From Terrimonas ferruginea DSM 30193 (GTDB taxonomy: Bacteria; Bacteroidota; Bacteroidia; Chitinophagales; Chitinophagaceae), in assembly GCF_000425585.1 (NCBI RefSeq), contig NZ_AUDS01000022.1:52960-116959 (forward strand): DNA of 64,000 nt. Reading direction: 5' to 3'. A program made the translations under genes and the position numbers. Position 1 is the first letter of the stretch. Every line of letters starts with the position of its first letter. The notes beneath the pieces were generated by a model. It did no database searches, was not told where the DNA came from, and saw only the letters and a program-made list of their open reading frames with translations. Below, piece by piece: positions 7,900 to 16,320 of the stretch.

Positions 7900-10797
7900 A
7901 TGCAACGCATCTTTTTCTTTTTACTGCTATTACTCGGTACAACTGTCAGCGCACAGGAAACCACCGTGCTGCAGATCTCCGGTCAGGTCACTGATCAGGA
8001 AAGACAGCAACCTTTATCCGATGTCAACGTTCAGGTAAAAGGAACTGTAGGAGGCACCGTTACCAACTCGGCCGGTCAGTTCAGTCTGCGCACCAAAACA
8101 AAACTTCCGCTGACACTTGTTTTCTCTTCGATTGGTTTTGCCACACGTGAGATCGTAGTGAGCAGCCTGGGTTCCGATCTGCGGATTGAACTTGTTACGC
8201 AAACCGTACTGGGAAATGAAGTAGTAGTAACGGCATCACGTGTGCCGGAGAATATTTTGCGTTCGCCCGTGGCAATCGAGAAACTGGATATCCGCGCTAT
8301 CCGGGATGCGGCAGCTCCGAGTTTTTATGATGCGTTGGAAAATGTGAAAGGCGTACAAATGACCACCTCCAGTCTTACTTTCAAAGTACCGAATACCCGC
8401 GGTTTCAATATCCCCAACAACTTCCGCTTTATGCAATTGGTAGATGGGGTGGATATGCAGGCCGCAACACTGGGTGTGCCGCTTGGTAATGCTATTGGCC
8501 CCACGGAACTCGATATTCAAAGCGTAGAGATTACGCCCGGCGCGGCTTCCGCTTTGTATGGCATGAACGCGATCAATGGAATGGCCAACCTGTTGACCAA
8601 AAGTCCGTTTACACACCAGGGGTTGAGCGTTTATCAAAAAACAGGTGTGAACCACGTAGATGGCAAAGACCGTGACCCCGGTATTCTCTCCGAAACAGCG
8701 ATCCGTTATGCCAAAGCTTTCAACAACAAATTTGCTTTTAAAGTAAACTTCAGCTATCTCACCGGTGTGGACTGGCTGGCCAACACAGCAACGGATCAGA
8801 ACCCGAATAATCTCAATACCGCCAACCCGGCTTATCCGCAACTGAACGGGGCAGAAAACAATCCTGCTTATGATGCCTGGAACCGGTATGGCGATGAGAA
8901 CAACAACGCCGTAACCATCAGTGGTGTAAACTACCAGGGAGGTAACAAAACTTTTATCGTGCGCCGTACAGGCTATTGGGAAAAAGATCTGGCAAAGCCG
9001 CGTGTCGATAACCTGAAAGCGGATCTGGCGCTTCACTACCGGATACATGACAACGCGGAATTATCCTATGCGTACCGGGTAGGCAAAATGGACGGCGTTT
9101 TCCAGCGGGGAAATAAAATTCAACTGGACAATGTGGTGGTACAAAACCATAAACTGGAATTAAAAGGACATAACTATTTCGTTCGTACTTACGTGTCGTT
9201 GGAAAATACCGGCGACTCCTACAACATCAAGCCGCTGGCGGATAACCTGCAACTGACACATTTATCCAATGGTGCATGGGGTACGCGTTTCAAAACGGCA
9301 TTGCAAAATGACATCAACAATGGCGTAGACCTGGCTACCGCGATGCGTAACGCAAGAGCCGCGGCAGATGCCGGCCGTGCAGAACCGGGAACGCAGGCGT
9401 TCAATGACCTGAAAAATACCATTATCCGTATCAATAATTGGGACCACGTGAACGCAGGTATTGCCGGTGCACCGGCAACGGGTGGAGCCTGGCTTTCGCA
9501 AAAGAGCCGTATGTACCATGCCGATGCGCAATATGATTTTGAAAACAAAATCAACTGGTTCAACCTGCTGGTAGGTGTGGATGCGCGTATCTACGAAGTG
9601 GTGCCCGATGGCAACAACTTTGTGGACTTTTCGCGGCCGGTTGCGGATCGCAACAAACCCGTGGAAATAGATGGCAAAGTGCCGGACTCTACTGATTTTG
9701 GTAAAAATGTTTACTATAAAAAATTCGGCGCTTTTGCGCAACTGACCCGCACCTTCTTCGATGAAAAACTGAAAATATTTACCTCAATAAGGGTTGATTA
9801 CAATCCTGAATTTGATCCGAAAATAAATCCACGTTTCGCCGTTGTATACACTGCCGCTAAAAAACACAACTTCCGGGCATCCTTCCAGAATGGTTTCCGT
9901 TTTCCGGCACTGTTCGAAGCATTGTCCTTCGTGAATAACGGAAACGTGCGCCGGGTAGGGGGGCTTTCCTATATCAACGAAGGCCTTGGTTACCTGGATA
10001 ATTCTTACACGCTCGCTTCGGTCAATGCCTTCAATGCAGCGGTAAACCGCGATGTATCGAATGGTGCTACGGCCAATGCTGCTGCGTTGAACAACCGTCA
10101 GTTGCTGGAGGTGACCAACCTTTCTCCTACCAGACCGGAGCGGATCAATTCATTCGAGATCGGCTACAAAGCGATATTGCTGAACAACAAACTCGTGGTG
10201 GATTGGGATGCCTACACCAATGTGTATGACGGGTTTCTCGGACAGGTGGAAGTGGCCGTGCCGGTCACCGATAAAGTAGGAACAGATGCTTCCGTTATCG
10301 ACATGCTGGCCGCCAACCGAAACCGCCAGGTACGTTACCGTGTATATACCAATGCGCGCAACAAGTACAACAACTTCGGATCATCGATCGGCGTAACCTG
10401 GAATTTTTTCAAAGCCTTTACCGTGTCGGGCAACCTGAACTATAACGACATCAAGGCCAATAAAACAAGTGATGTATTCGTAACAGGATTCAATACGCCG
10501 AACTGGGTAGCGAATCTGTCGATTGGTAACCGTCAGTTGTTCACCAATTTCGGCTTCAATGTGGTGTGGCGCTGGCAGGATGCATTTGTATGGGAAAGCC
10601 CGCTGGCTAATGGTTCCGTACCATCTTACAGCACCATCGATGCACAGGTGAACTATCGTTTTCCGAAACTTAAAAGCACGATCAAGATCGGCGCCTCCAA
10701 TATTTTCAACAACAGGTATATACAATATGCAGCAGGTCCGACAATTGGCGGCTTGTATTATGCGGCCATTACTGTGGACGGACTGCTGAACAACTGA
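7900..10797 (+). CDS. TonB-dependent outer-membrane receptor with CarboxypepD_reg-like domain
   Basis: Outer-membrane beta-barrel importer of 965 aa. A signal peptide (MQRIFFFLLLLLGTTVSAQ) is followed by a carboxypeptidase-regulatory-like beta domain (residues about 27-105, ISGQVTDQERQQPLSDVNVQ), a TonB-box-like stretch NEVVVTASR, a plug domain (to about residue 230, VEITPGAASALYG) and a barrel ending in hydrophobic-aromatic strands. No SusD partner follows. Because it follows the sulfite-reduction operon and shares a possible operator with the next promoter region, it may import a sulfur compound, but the substrate is unknown. ATG 7900 is chosen because it starts the signal peptide. Confidence 0.93.
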   Translation: MQRIFFFLLLLLGTTVSAQETTVLQISGQVTDQERQQPLSDVNVQVKGTVGGTVTNSAGQFSLRTKTKLPLTLVFSSIGFATREIVVSSLGSDLRIELVTQTVLGNEVVVTASRVPENILRSPVAIEKLDIRAIRDAAAPSFYDALENVKGVQMTTSSLTFKVPNTRGFNIPNNFRFMQLVDGVDMQAATLGVPLGNAIGPTELDIQSVEITPGAASALYGMNAINGMANLLTKSPFTHQGLSVYQKTGVNHVDGKDRDPGILSETAIRYAKAFNNKFAFKVNFSYLTGVDWLANTATDQNPNNLNTANPAYPQLNGAENNPAYDAWNRYGDENNNAVTISGVNYQGGNKTFIVRRTGYWEKDLAKPRVDNLKADLALHYRIHDNAELSYAYRVGKMDGVFQRGNKIQLDNVVVQNHKLELKGHNYFVRTYVSLENTGDSYNIKPLADNLQLTHLSNGAWGTRFKTALQNDINNGVDLATAMRNARAAADAGRAEPGTQAFNDLKNTIIRINNWDHVNAGIAGAPATGGAWLSQKSRMYHADAQYDFENKINWFNLLVGVDARIYEVVPDGNNFVDFSRPVADRNKPVEIDGKVPDSTDFGKNVYYKKFGAFAQLTRTFFDEKLKIFTSIRVDYNPEFDPKINPRFAVVYTAAKKHNFRASFQNGFRFPALFEALSFVNNGNVRRVGGLSYINEGLGYLDNSYTLASVNAFNAAVNRDVSNGATANAAALNNRQLLEVTNLSPTRPERINSFEIGYKAILLNNKLVVDWDAYTNVYDGFLGQVEVAVPVTDKVGTDASVIDMLAANRNRQVRYRVYTNARNKYNNFGSSIGVTWNFFKAFTVSGNLNYNDIKANKTSDVFVTGFNTPNWVANLSIGNRQLFTNFGFNVVWRWQDAFVWESPLANGSVPSYSTIDAQVNYRFPKLKSTIKIGASNIFNNRYIQYAAGPTIGGLYYAAITVDGLLNN

Positions 10798-10832
10798 TCG
10801 CGAGAAGCGGAAAAACAACTAAAAAAAAGACC

Positions 10833-11750
10833 ATGGAAAAGATTTATTTAAGTGATGCGGGGCCGAAAGTATCGCCTGCCGTGTACGGTTTCTGGAGATG
10901 GGATGACACCAGTGAAGCGGGAAGCCGTGAAGTGGAGCGTATTGTAAATTTTTGCCTGGAAAAAGGCATTAATACCTTCGACCATGCAGACAGATACGGG
11001 AAATATGCTTGTGAAAAATTATTCGGTGAAGTGATCAAACGAAAGAGTTTCCGTCGTGAAGAGGTGGTGCTTTTCTCCAAGTGCGGGGTGGTGGTGCCGC
11101 ACGCGGCCGATCCTTCCATTCGTCTTAAATATTATGATACGTCCTCGGAGCATATCGTTAAAAGTGTAGAAAACTCGCTGCGTAACCTGCATACTGACTA
11201 CCTCGATATCTTTTTACTCGATCACCTCGATCCGTTATCCAACCTGGAAGAAACGGCGCTGGCGCTCGAGCGGTTGAGAACAGCGGGCAAGATCCGGAAT
11301 GTCGGCGTATCGGGCTTTACCGTATTCCAGCACCAACTGCTGACATCCTACCTGAAATTACCCATCGTTACACACCATATCGAACTGAACCTGTTGCAAA
11401 CGGAGGCGCTGGACAACGGACAACTTGATTATATCAAGCAGCGTTATATGCGCCCGCTTGCGGCTGCGCCGCTCGCGGATGGCCGTATCGAAAATGGCAC
11501 CGATGAGCTCGCGGTGCGTGTGCACAACAAACTGGAGGAGATCGGTAAGAAATATGATGCGAACATAGAATCTATTGCCGTGGCATGGATCATCAAACTG
11601 GGTGCATTACCGTTGATCGGTACGCGCAGCGAACAGCGCATACAACATATCATCGATGCCTTTGATATTAAACTGGATCAGCAGGATTGGTATGATTTGT
11701 ATAATACATCCAAAGGGGAGAGTTTACAATTTGATGATTTGAAAATTTGA
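10833..11750 (+). CDS. Aldo/keto reductase family oxidoreductase
   Basis: NADPH-dependent TIM-barrel oxidoreductase of 305 aa, similar in layout to the YdhF group. The catalytic set is visible: Asp and Tyr in FDHADRYGKYACE, Lys in VLFSKCG and His in LLDHLDP; the cofactor end has GTRSEQRIQ. It starts 35 bases after the TonB receptor and is probably co-transcribed. The substrate is unknown. The last residues (FDDLKI) and the stop codon are encoded by an octamer repeat array, so the original C-terminus may have been slightly different. Confidence 0.9.
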   Translation: MEKIYLSDAGPKVSPAVYGFWRWDDTSEAGSREVERIVNFCLEKGINTFDHADRYGKYACEKLFGEVIKRKSFRREEVVLFSKCGVVVPHAADPSIRLKYYDTSSEHIVKSVENSLRNLHTDYLDIFLLDHLDPLSNLEETALALERLRTAGKIRNVGVSGFTVFQHQLLTSYLKLPIVTHHIELNLLQTEALDNGQLDYIKQRYMRPLAAAPLADGRIENGTDELAVRVHNKLEEIGKKYDANIESIAVAWIIKLGALPLIGTRSEQRIQHIIDAFDIKLDQQDWYDLYNTSKGESLQFDDLKI

Positions 11751-11980
11751 AAATCGGGGAGTGGGAGTGAATGGTCAATAGTGAATAGTGAATAGTGAAT
11801 GGTGAATGGTGTGTAGAGGAGTGGTGAATCGTCAATCGTGAATAGAGAGTGGTCAGCTCCCTGATGTCGGTGCTTCGGCCTCTCGAAGGGGCACAAGTGA
11901 ATCCGCATTCCCATGGTTCGTGTATACACGAACCATGACGTGAACGCACTGACTTAATACCTATCACTTAATACTTAAAA
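11730..11980. repeat. Repeat locus 3 (families C, A and F) with a 26-bp perfect palindrome
   Basis: Octamers TTTGATGA/TTTGAAAA at 11730-11753 contain the stop of the aldo/keto reductase gene. Family A heptamers (TGAATGG, TCAATAG, TGAATCG) follow from 11768 to about 11857. A spacer holds a perfect palindrome at 11912-11937 with half-site CATGGTTCGTGTA and no loop. The right arm at 11953-11980 is family F (CTTAATA). It fills the gap to the next gene. Confidence 0.8.
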
Positions 11981-11997
11981 ACTCCCTCATAAAATAA

Positions 11998-12020
11998 TAG
12001 TCTATAAAAACGATAGACTA
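11998..12020. promoter_or_regulatory. Inverted repeat, candidate operator
   Basis: Perfect 8-base arms TAGTCTAT and ATAGACTA are separated by seven bases and lie 7 bases before the next start codon. A site of this size and position fits a dimeric repressor. Related half-sites (GACTATA, GGTCTATA) overlap the TonB-receptor promoter 4 kb away. Assignment to a sulfur regulator, for example of the Rrf2 type, is inference only. Confidence 0.45.
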
Positions 12021-12027
12021 ATAAAAA

Positions 12028-12357
12028 ATGCCTAGTTTTGTTCCGATGTTAGTTTATCAACTATCCATAGTACTCGTAAGCTGGCTCTCTTCTTTTCATG
12101 GCAATGCCGTTCCTGCTGCCGTGGTGGTGCAGGGAAAAGTAGTGGATGCGCGTAATGACAAACCCATCGCCAAAGTGCATGTGTATGTTGTACGGGGAGA
12201 AGAGGAAGCGCTCACCGATAACAATGGTCGTTTCCGTGTACAGAGCTGGCAGTCGCTGCCCTTGAAGGTGTCGGCCACTGCGCAGGGATTTCAGACGGTT
12301 TCCCTCCTGGTGAAAGAACCGGGAAAGGAACTCGTGATCCGGCTCAACCGGGAATGA
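12028..12357 (+). CDS. Small secreted carboxypeptidase-regulatory-like domain protein
   Basis: A 109-aa protein with an N-terminal hydrophobic segment (about residues 6-30) that looks like a signal peptide, then one beta-sandwich domain of the CarboxypepD_reg-like type: VQGKVVDARNDKPIAKVHVY, LTDNNGRFRVQSWQ, LKVSATAQGFQTV. This is the same module found at the N-terminus of TonB receptors, here on its own. Its function is unknown. A 23-base inverted repeat sits just before the start and a tRNA gene begins 12 bases after the stop, so the two may share a transcript. Confidence 0.75.
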   Translation: MPSFVPMLVYQLSIVLVSWLSSFHGNAVPAAVVVQGKVVDARNDKPIAKVHVYVVRGEEEALTDNNGRFRVQSWQSLPLKVSATAQGFQTVSLLVKEPGKELVIRLNRE

Positions 12358-12368
12358 CAGACGGATAT

Positions 12369-12439
12369 CGTTACGTGGCCGAGTGGTTAGGCAAAGGTCC
12401 GCAAAGCCTTCTACGGAGGTTCGAATCCTCCCGTAACAA
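12369..12439 (+). tRNA. tRNA-Cys (GCA), with unusual features
   Basis: A full cloverleaf can be drawn: acceptor strands 12369-12375 and 12432-12438 (six of seven pairs), D arm GCC/GGC with A14, G18, G19 and A21, anticodon stem AAGGT/GCCTT, a 4-base variable region, and T arm GGAGG/CCTCC with the TTCGAAT loop. The anticodon is GCA (Cys). Oddities are C at position 33 instead of the near-invariant U, a C-A mismatch at the 1:72 pair, and A rather than the usual U at position 73. CCA is not encoded. A hairpin terminator follows. Confidence 0.75.
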
Positions 12440-12464
12440 CTTTCATGGCAAACAGTTGTTTACA

Positions 12465-12498
12465 GGGTAGTGTTTCTACACTCGCCCTTTTTTCTTTT
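12465..12498 (+). terminator. Rho-independent terminator after the tRNA
   Basis: Stem GGGTAGTGT against ACACTCGCCC (one small bulge) around a TTTC loop, followed by a long T-rich run. It is 25 bases after the tRNA and would end that transcript before the sulfhydrylase gene. Confidence 0.65.
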
Positions 12499-12518
12499 AC
12501 CCCTATTCCCGCACTGCG

Positions 12519-12526
12519 TATCTTTG
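12519..12526 (+). promoter_or_regulatory. -7 promoter box for the sulfhydrylase gene
   Basis: TATCTTTG matches TAnnTTTG. It lies 20 bases before ATG 12547 and after the tRNA terminator, so the gene probably has its own promoter. No clear -33 TTG is seen. Confidence 0.4.
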
Positions 12527-12546
12527 CTCCTCATTAAATACCTGTT

Positions 12547-13722
12547 ATGTCGCAGCACCCGGAAACAAGAGCTATCCGCATACAAACTCCCCGGACAGCC
12601 CAGAAAGAACACGCTACTCCGCTTTTTCTTACCAGCAGTTTTGTATACGACAAAGCCGAGGACATGGCCGCTGCCTTTGAAGATGACAACCTCGATGTAA
12701 ATATTTATTCACGTTTTTCCAATCCAACCGTGGATGAGTTCATCGCCAAAATCGCATCATTGGAAGGTGCGGAAGATGGTGTGGCCACCGGCACAGGCAT
12801 GGCCGCTGTTTTTTCTACCTTCATGACATTCCTGAGTGCAGGTGATCATATTCTTTCCGCCTCTGCCGTTTTCGGCAGTACACATTCCATCCTTACTAAA
12901 TATTTACCTAAATGGGGCATCACGTCGGATTATTTCGACATGAACAAACCGGAAAGCATCGAGGCATTGATCAAGCCCCATACAAAAATGCTTTACCTGG
13001 AAACGCCATCTAATCCGGGTTTGGATATCATCGATATCGAATATGTGGCAGGTATTTGCAAACAGAAAGGAATCCTGCTGGTAGTAGACAATTGTTTTGC
13101 TACACCGGCGGTGCAGCAGCCGCTTGCACTGGGTGCTGATCTTGTTATTCATTCGGCTACCAAATTCATCGACGGACAGGGACGTGTGTTGGGCGGTGTG
13201 GTCGTGGGACGCAAGGAGCTTATTTATCCCTTATATCTTTTTATCCGCAATACCGGACCGTCCATGAGTCCGTTCAATGCCTGGGTGCTGACCAAGAGCC
13301 TGGAGACATTACATCTTCGTATGGAAAAACATGCGTCGAATGCATTGGCACTGGCGAAACATTTTCAAAACCATCCGCAATTGAGCTGGGTAAAATATCC
13401 CTATCTCGATACGCATCCGCAACATGCGGTTGCCGTTAAGCAAATGAGCAACGGTGGGGGTATTGTTACATTCGAGATTAAAGGCGGAGTGGAGAAAGGA
13501 AGAACGTTCCTCAATTCATTGAAGATGCTCAGCATGACCAACAATCTTGGTGACAGCCGCAGCATTGCTTCTCATCCGGCATCGACCACACATTCTAAAT
13601 TATCCGAAGCAGAAAGAGCCGCGGTGGGCATTACTCCCGGTCTTATTCGTATTTCCGTAGGCCTGGAACATGTGAGCGATATTATTGCGGATATTGAGCA
13701 GGCGTTGGAGGTTTGCAAGTGA
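12547..13722 (+). CDS. metZ: O-succinylhomoserine/O-acetylhomoserine sulfhydrylase family, PLP enzyme (MetZ-like)
   Basis: PLP enzyme of the Cys/Met metabolism family that most likely joins an activated homoserine with sulfide to give homocysteine, the outlet for sulfide made by the upstream sulfite reductase. The PLP lysine is Lys206 in HSATKFIDGQGR; VVDNCFATP and the C-terminal ITPGLIRISVGLEH are family motifs. The 391-aa length is normal. Cystathionine gamma-synthase is the main alternative, but GQGRVLGG and the family spacing favour MetZ. It is monocistronic, between the tRNA terminator and the convergent darG. Confidence 0.88.
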   Translation: MSQHPETRAIRIQTPRTAQKEHATPLFLTSSFVYDKAEDMAAAFEDDNLDVNIYSRFSNPTVDEFIAKIASLEGAEDGVATGTGMAAVFSTFMTFLSAGDHILSASAVFGSTHSILTKYLPKWGITSDYFDMNKPESIEALIKPHTKMLYLETPSNPGLDIIDIEYVAGICKQKGILLVVDNCFATPAVQQPLALGADLVIHSATKFIDGQGRVLGGVVVGRKELIYPLYLFIRNTGPSMSPFNAWVLTKSLETLHLRMEKHASNALALAKHFQNHPQLSWVKYPYLDTHPQHAVAVKQMSNGGGIVTFEIKGGVEKGRTFLNSLKMLSMTNNLGDSRSIASHPASTTHSKLSEAERAAVGITPGLIRISVGLEHVSDIIADIEQALEVCK

Positions 13723-13736
13723 ACGGAGAAGCTAGT

Positions 13737-14771
13737 CTAGGCGAGATGTTTTTGAATATTTTCCAATCCTAGTTTGATAAATTTTCGGTTGGAAAATAAG
13801 GTTTTCTTTCTGTCACTCCATGCTTCAAGACGTAAGGAAAGTTCGTTTTCGCTTAAATTCCTATCATCTTTCATAAGAAAGTCTATAGTAGATAATAGTT
13901 CCAACCCAAAAGGCGTGTAGAAGCCGTTAAGAAATTTTTTGGTTCTATCAACAATCTGCCTATAGGCTGTGTTTTCCGGAAGGTTTAGATAATCCAGTAT
14001 TTCTTGTTCCGCATCTGGAACAAGACCAAGTTCCTCAAAGGGTTTTTTATCCTTGGAACTATAACCTGTTATATAACTCCCGTTCAGATAATATAAAACA
14101 TGTTTTACCTTTCCCGAATAGGGGCCATAAAAGTTCGGCTGATAGTCTAGTTTAAAAGCCTCCTTCGCTCCAAATCTCTGGAGGAAATAGGCGACTTTTT
14201 CAGCAGAAAACTCTGAAACAAATTCTCCATTTCTCACCAAATCATATAAGATGGCTAATAACATTGCCCTGGCGGGAGTAAGTTTCACACGTTCTTTTTT
14301 TAATGCTTCTTTTATTTTTGAATTAGGCTCATAGATGTAAACATCAATATCCAGATCACTCAGATATTGCTCTAATAAATTTTTCACTCTCGACCAATCT
14401 AGTCCGCCATTACCGGCTCCCAAGGGGGGGACTGCGATAGATTGTATTTTATATTCTGAAACTATTCTTATGAGATCTTTTAATCCGGCTTCTATATAAC
14501 TGTATTCGGAAGGTTTTCTCCAGGAAGTTTTTGTAGGAAAATTGATGATTAATCTCTCTCCACCTAGTAAGGATGACTCATTAGTGACCAGAAGTTTTCC
14601 TACAGCTATTTCCTTCTCTTTGCAAGCTTTTATATAGGCCTTTAGATTATTAGGGAACAATTTACTAAACTGCAAAGCAATGCCTTTTCCCATAACGCCA
14701 TCGGTGTTGACGGTGTTTACGAGGGCTTGTGCTTCACTCTCGAAGATGTCTCCTATTTTGTATTGAATCAT
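13737..14771 (-). CDS. darG: DarG-type antitoxin, macrodomain DNA ADP-ribosyl glycohydrolase
   Basis: A 344-aa protein. Residues 1-150 form a macrodomain: GDIFESEAQALVNTVNTDG, MGKGIALQF and VPPLGAGNGGLDW, the ADP-ribose-binding loops of DarG. It removes ADP-ribose put on DNA thymidines by DarT. The C-terminal half (about 160-344, RAMLLAILYDLV onward) corresponds to the DarT-binding winged-helix-type region that also neutralises the toxin. It follows darT by 3 bases on the same strand. The pair is visibly more A/T-rich than its neighbours, which fits acquisition as a defence or plasmid-type module. Confidence 0.9.
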   Translation of the reverse strand: MIQYKIGDIFESEAQALVNTVNTDGVMGKGIALQFSKLFPNNLKAYIKACKEKEIAVGKLLVTNESSLLGGERLIINFPTKTSWRKPSEYSYIEAGLKDLIRIVSEYKIQSIAVPPLGAGNGGLDWSRVKNLLEQYLSDLDIDVYIYEPNSKIKEALKKERVKLTPARAMLLAILYDLVRNGEFVSEFSAEKVAYFLQRFGAKEAFKLDYQPNFYGPYSGKVKHVLYYLNGSYITGYSSKDKKPFEELGLVPDAEQEILDYLNLPENTAYRQIVDRTKKFLNGFYTPFGLELLSTIDFLMKDDRNLSENELSLRLEAWSDRKKTLFSNRKFIKLGLENIQKHLA

Positions 14772-14774
14772 AAA

Positions 14775-15398
14775 CTAAAAATAAGCTGTCGCCTTCACTT
14801 GAATTTTTGTCTCATCTACTCCGTATTCTTTCAACTTCGATTTAGCGGCTTCGTTGTAAACCAAAAAACCTGCTATGGCGGAATAGGGTATATCACCTAA
14901 AACCAAAAACTCGGCTTCTTTCCGGCGTTTTAAGTCAAGATCTGCCTCATCTTTCCAGTATTTCGCATCAATGGCATTTTTGTCAAGAATGGTCTCTATT
15001 TCCTTAATATTAGTTTGATCATATTGATCAGATAAAGAGCTTACGGCGTGTCCATCTGTAAATATAAATGGCAATCCTACTTTAAGAATACGTTGAAGCG
15101 AAGTAACGCAGTAAACAATCTCCGGTGCTGAAACTGAGTTGACCATATTATATCCCCTTTGAACAACATATAGCATCGGCATGCGTACTCCGAAATAAAA
15201 CGGTATATAATCTCCCAGTAGTTTTCCGTTTTTTAGCATAAACTGATTTCTGGAAGAAATAAGACTACCATCTCCAATTGAAATAAACGAAGGGTTCGCG
15301 TTCACTGAACTATTATGGGTAATCCCAAACCGAATAATATGCGGCAAATTACCGATATGCGTAATTCTATACAGATATATTTTGTCGTATTGCGGCAC
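14775..15398 (-). CDS. darT: DarT-type toxin, DNA ADP-ribosyltransferase (DUF4433)
   Basis: ADP-ribosylates thymidine in single-stranded DNA from NAD and blocks replication. Family motifs: YRITHIGNLPHIIRFGIT near the N-terminus, YFGVRMPMLYVVQ, FTDGHAVSS, and RRKEAEFLV with the catalytic glutamate. I chose the GTG at 15398 (207 aa), which puts the family N-terminus (PQYDKIYLYRI) at the start and lies after a TAnnTTTG box on this strand (15426-15419). An ATG at 15485 would add 29 residues without family resemblance. Toxin precedes antitoxin, as is usual for darTG. Confidence 0.88.
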   Translation of the reverse strand: MPQYDKIYLYRITHIGNLPHIIRFGITHNSSVNANPSFISIGDGSLISSRNQFMLKNGKLLGDYIPFYFGVRMPMLYVVQRGYNMVNSVSAPEIVYCVTSLQRILKVGLPFIFTDGHAVSSLSDQYDQTNIKEIETILDKNAIDAKYWKDEADLDLKRRKEAEFLVLGDIPYSAIAGFLVYNEAAKSKLKEYGVDETKIQVKATAYF

Positions 15399-15418
15399 AG
15401 TAAAGCTAAGTATATTAG

Positions 15419-15426
15419 CAAATTTA
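15419..15426 (-). promoter_or_regulatory. -7 promoter box for darTG
   Basis: TAAATTTG on the minus strand fits TAnnTTTG and ends about 20 bases before the GTG start of darT. It lies inside the longer reading frame from 15485, which argues for the shorter start. Confidence 0.35.
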
Positions 15427-15526
15427 CTATTTAAATCTACGATATACAACTCATTTTCACATTCCGGCAAGCGTTGAAATACCAAATTGTCGAGACGTTT
15501 TTACACGCCTGCGGCGAAAATTAAAA

Positions 15527-15612
15527 ATGTGCAAATATGTAAATGTGAAAATTCAATACAGGACATCTTACTGAATCATTTACACACTTGCACATCTACG
15601 CATTTCCACATT
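15527..15612. repeat. Octamer repeat locus 4 (family E)
   Basis: Left arm ATGTGCAA, ATATGTAA, ATGTGAAA at 15527-15550; right arm, the reverse complement of ATGTGNAA units, at 15579-15612. The right arm touches the stop codon of the convergent-side pseudouridine synthase gene. The two arms can pair into one long imperfect hairpin with a spacer of about 28 bases. Confidence 0.8.
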
Positions 15613-16318
15613 ATTTCTTCATTCGCTTCTCCAATTGCTGCAACGTCGCACGAAAATCCTTGGGTAATTCGGCAATGAATAATTTTTCCTCCCCCGACGG
15701 CAGGGTAATGGTCAGTCTGCTTGCGTGTAATGCCAGGCGACCCATCAGCGGCCGCTCTTCTTCCGCATCGCGGGAAAGTTTGAATTTTGATTTGAAAGAA
15801 GACAGGAAAATGGGTTTGCCATCGCCATACAATGTATCACATACAATGGGATGACCAAGTTCTTTACAATGTACGCGGATCTGGTGCGTGCGACCGGTAT
15901 GAATGCGGAACTGCACAAGACTGTACATGCTGAAATTTTCCTGCACTTCATAATCGGTCAAAGCATCCTTGCCTTTGCGGTTGATCACCATCAGCGGCGG
16001 CTTCACCGGATGCGGCGCGATCTTGCCGTCCATTTGACCGGAAGGCGGATCGGGTACGCCTAACACCAAACCGGTATAAATTTTCACCGTAGATCGTCCT
16101 TCAAATTGCTGGGAAAGAAATTTATGTGCATCGGCATTCCGGGCAAAAATGATCAGACCACTCGTGTCTTTATCTAGGCGGTGAACGGTAAAGATGTCGC
16201 CGTATTTTTCCTGCAATTGTCTCTTCAGGGAAATTTCCTTGCCTTCGCGGTCCGGGATGGACAATAACCCGGATGGTTTATTGATGGCAATGAGGTCTTC
16301 GTTCTCAAAAATGATCAT
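15611..16318 (-). CDS. RluA-family pseudouridine synthase
   Basis: Converts uridine to pseudouridine in rRNA or tRNA. Catalytic aspartate in HRLDKDTSGLIIF near residue 47, substrate-loop INKPSGLLSIP near the N-terminus, and FRIHTGRTHQIRVH, the RluA-type C-terminal motif. At 235 aa it lacks an S4 domain, so it resembles the short RluA/TruC-like members; the target site cannot be told from sequence. It starts 2 bases after the stop of the RluB-type gene and is probably in an operon with it. Confidence 0.88.
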   Translation of the reverse strand: MIIFENEDLIAINKPSGLLSIPDREGKEISLKRQLQEKYGDIFTVHRLDKDTSGLIIFARNADAHKFLSQQFEGRSTVKIYTGLVLGVPDPPSGQMDGKIAPHPVKPPLMVINRKGKDALTDYEVQENFSMYSLVQFRIHTGRTHQIRVHCKELGHPIVCDTLYGDGKPIFLSSFKSKFKLSRDAEEERPLMGRLALHASRLTITLPSGEEKLFIAELPKDFRATLQQLEKRMKK

Positions 16319-16320
16319 GA

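Noticed and set aside
12440..12546. SAM riboswitch upstream of the sulfhydrylase gene
   Set aside because: The region holds a tRNA terminator and a promoter only; no multi-helix aptamer-like structure can be drawn.
15527..15612. CRISPR-like repeat array
   Set aside because: Units are 8 bases, tandem without spacers and inverted in the second half; there are no cas genes in the window.
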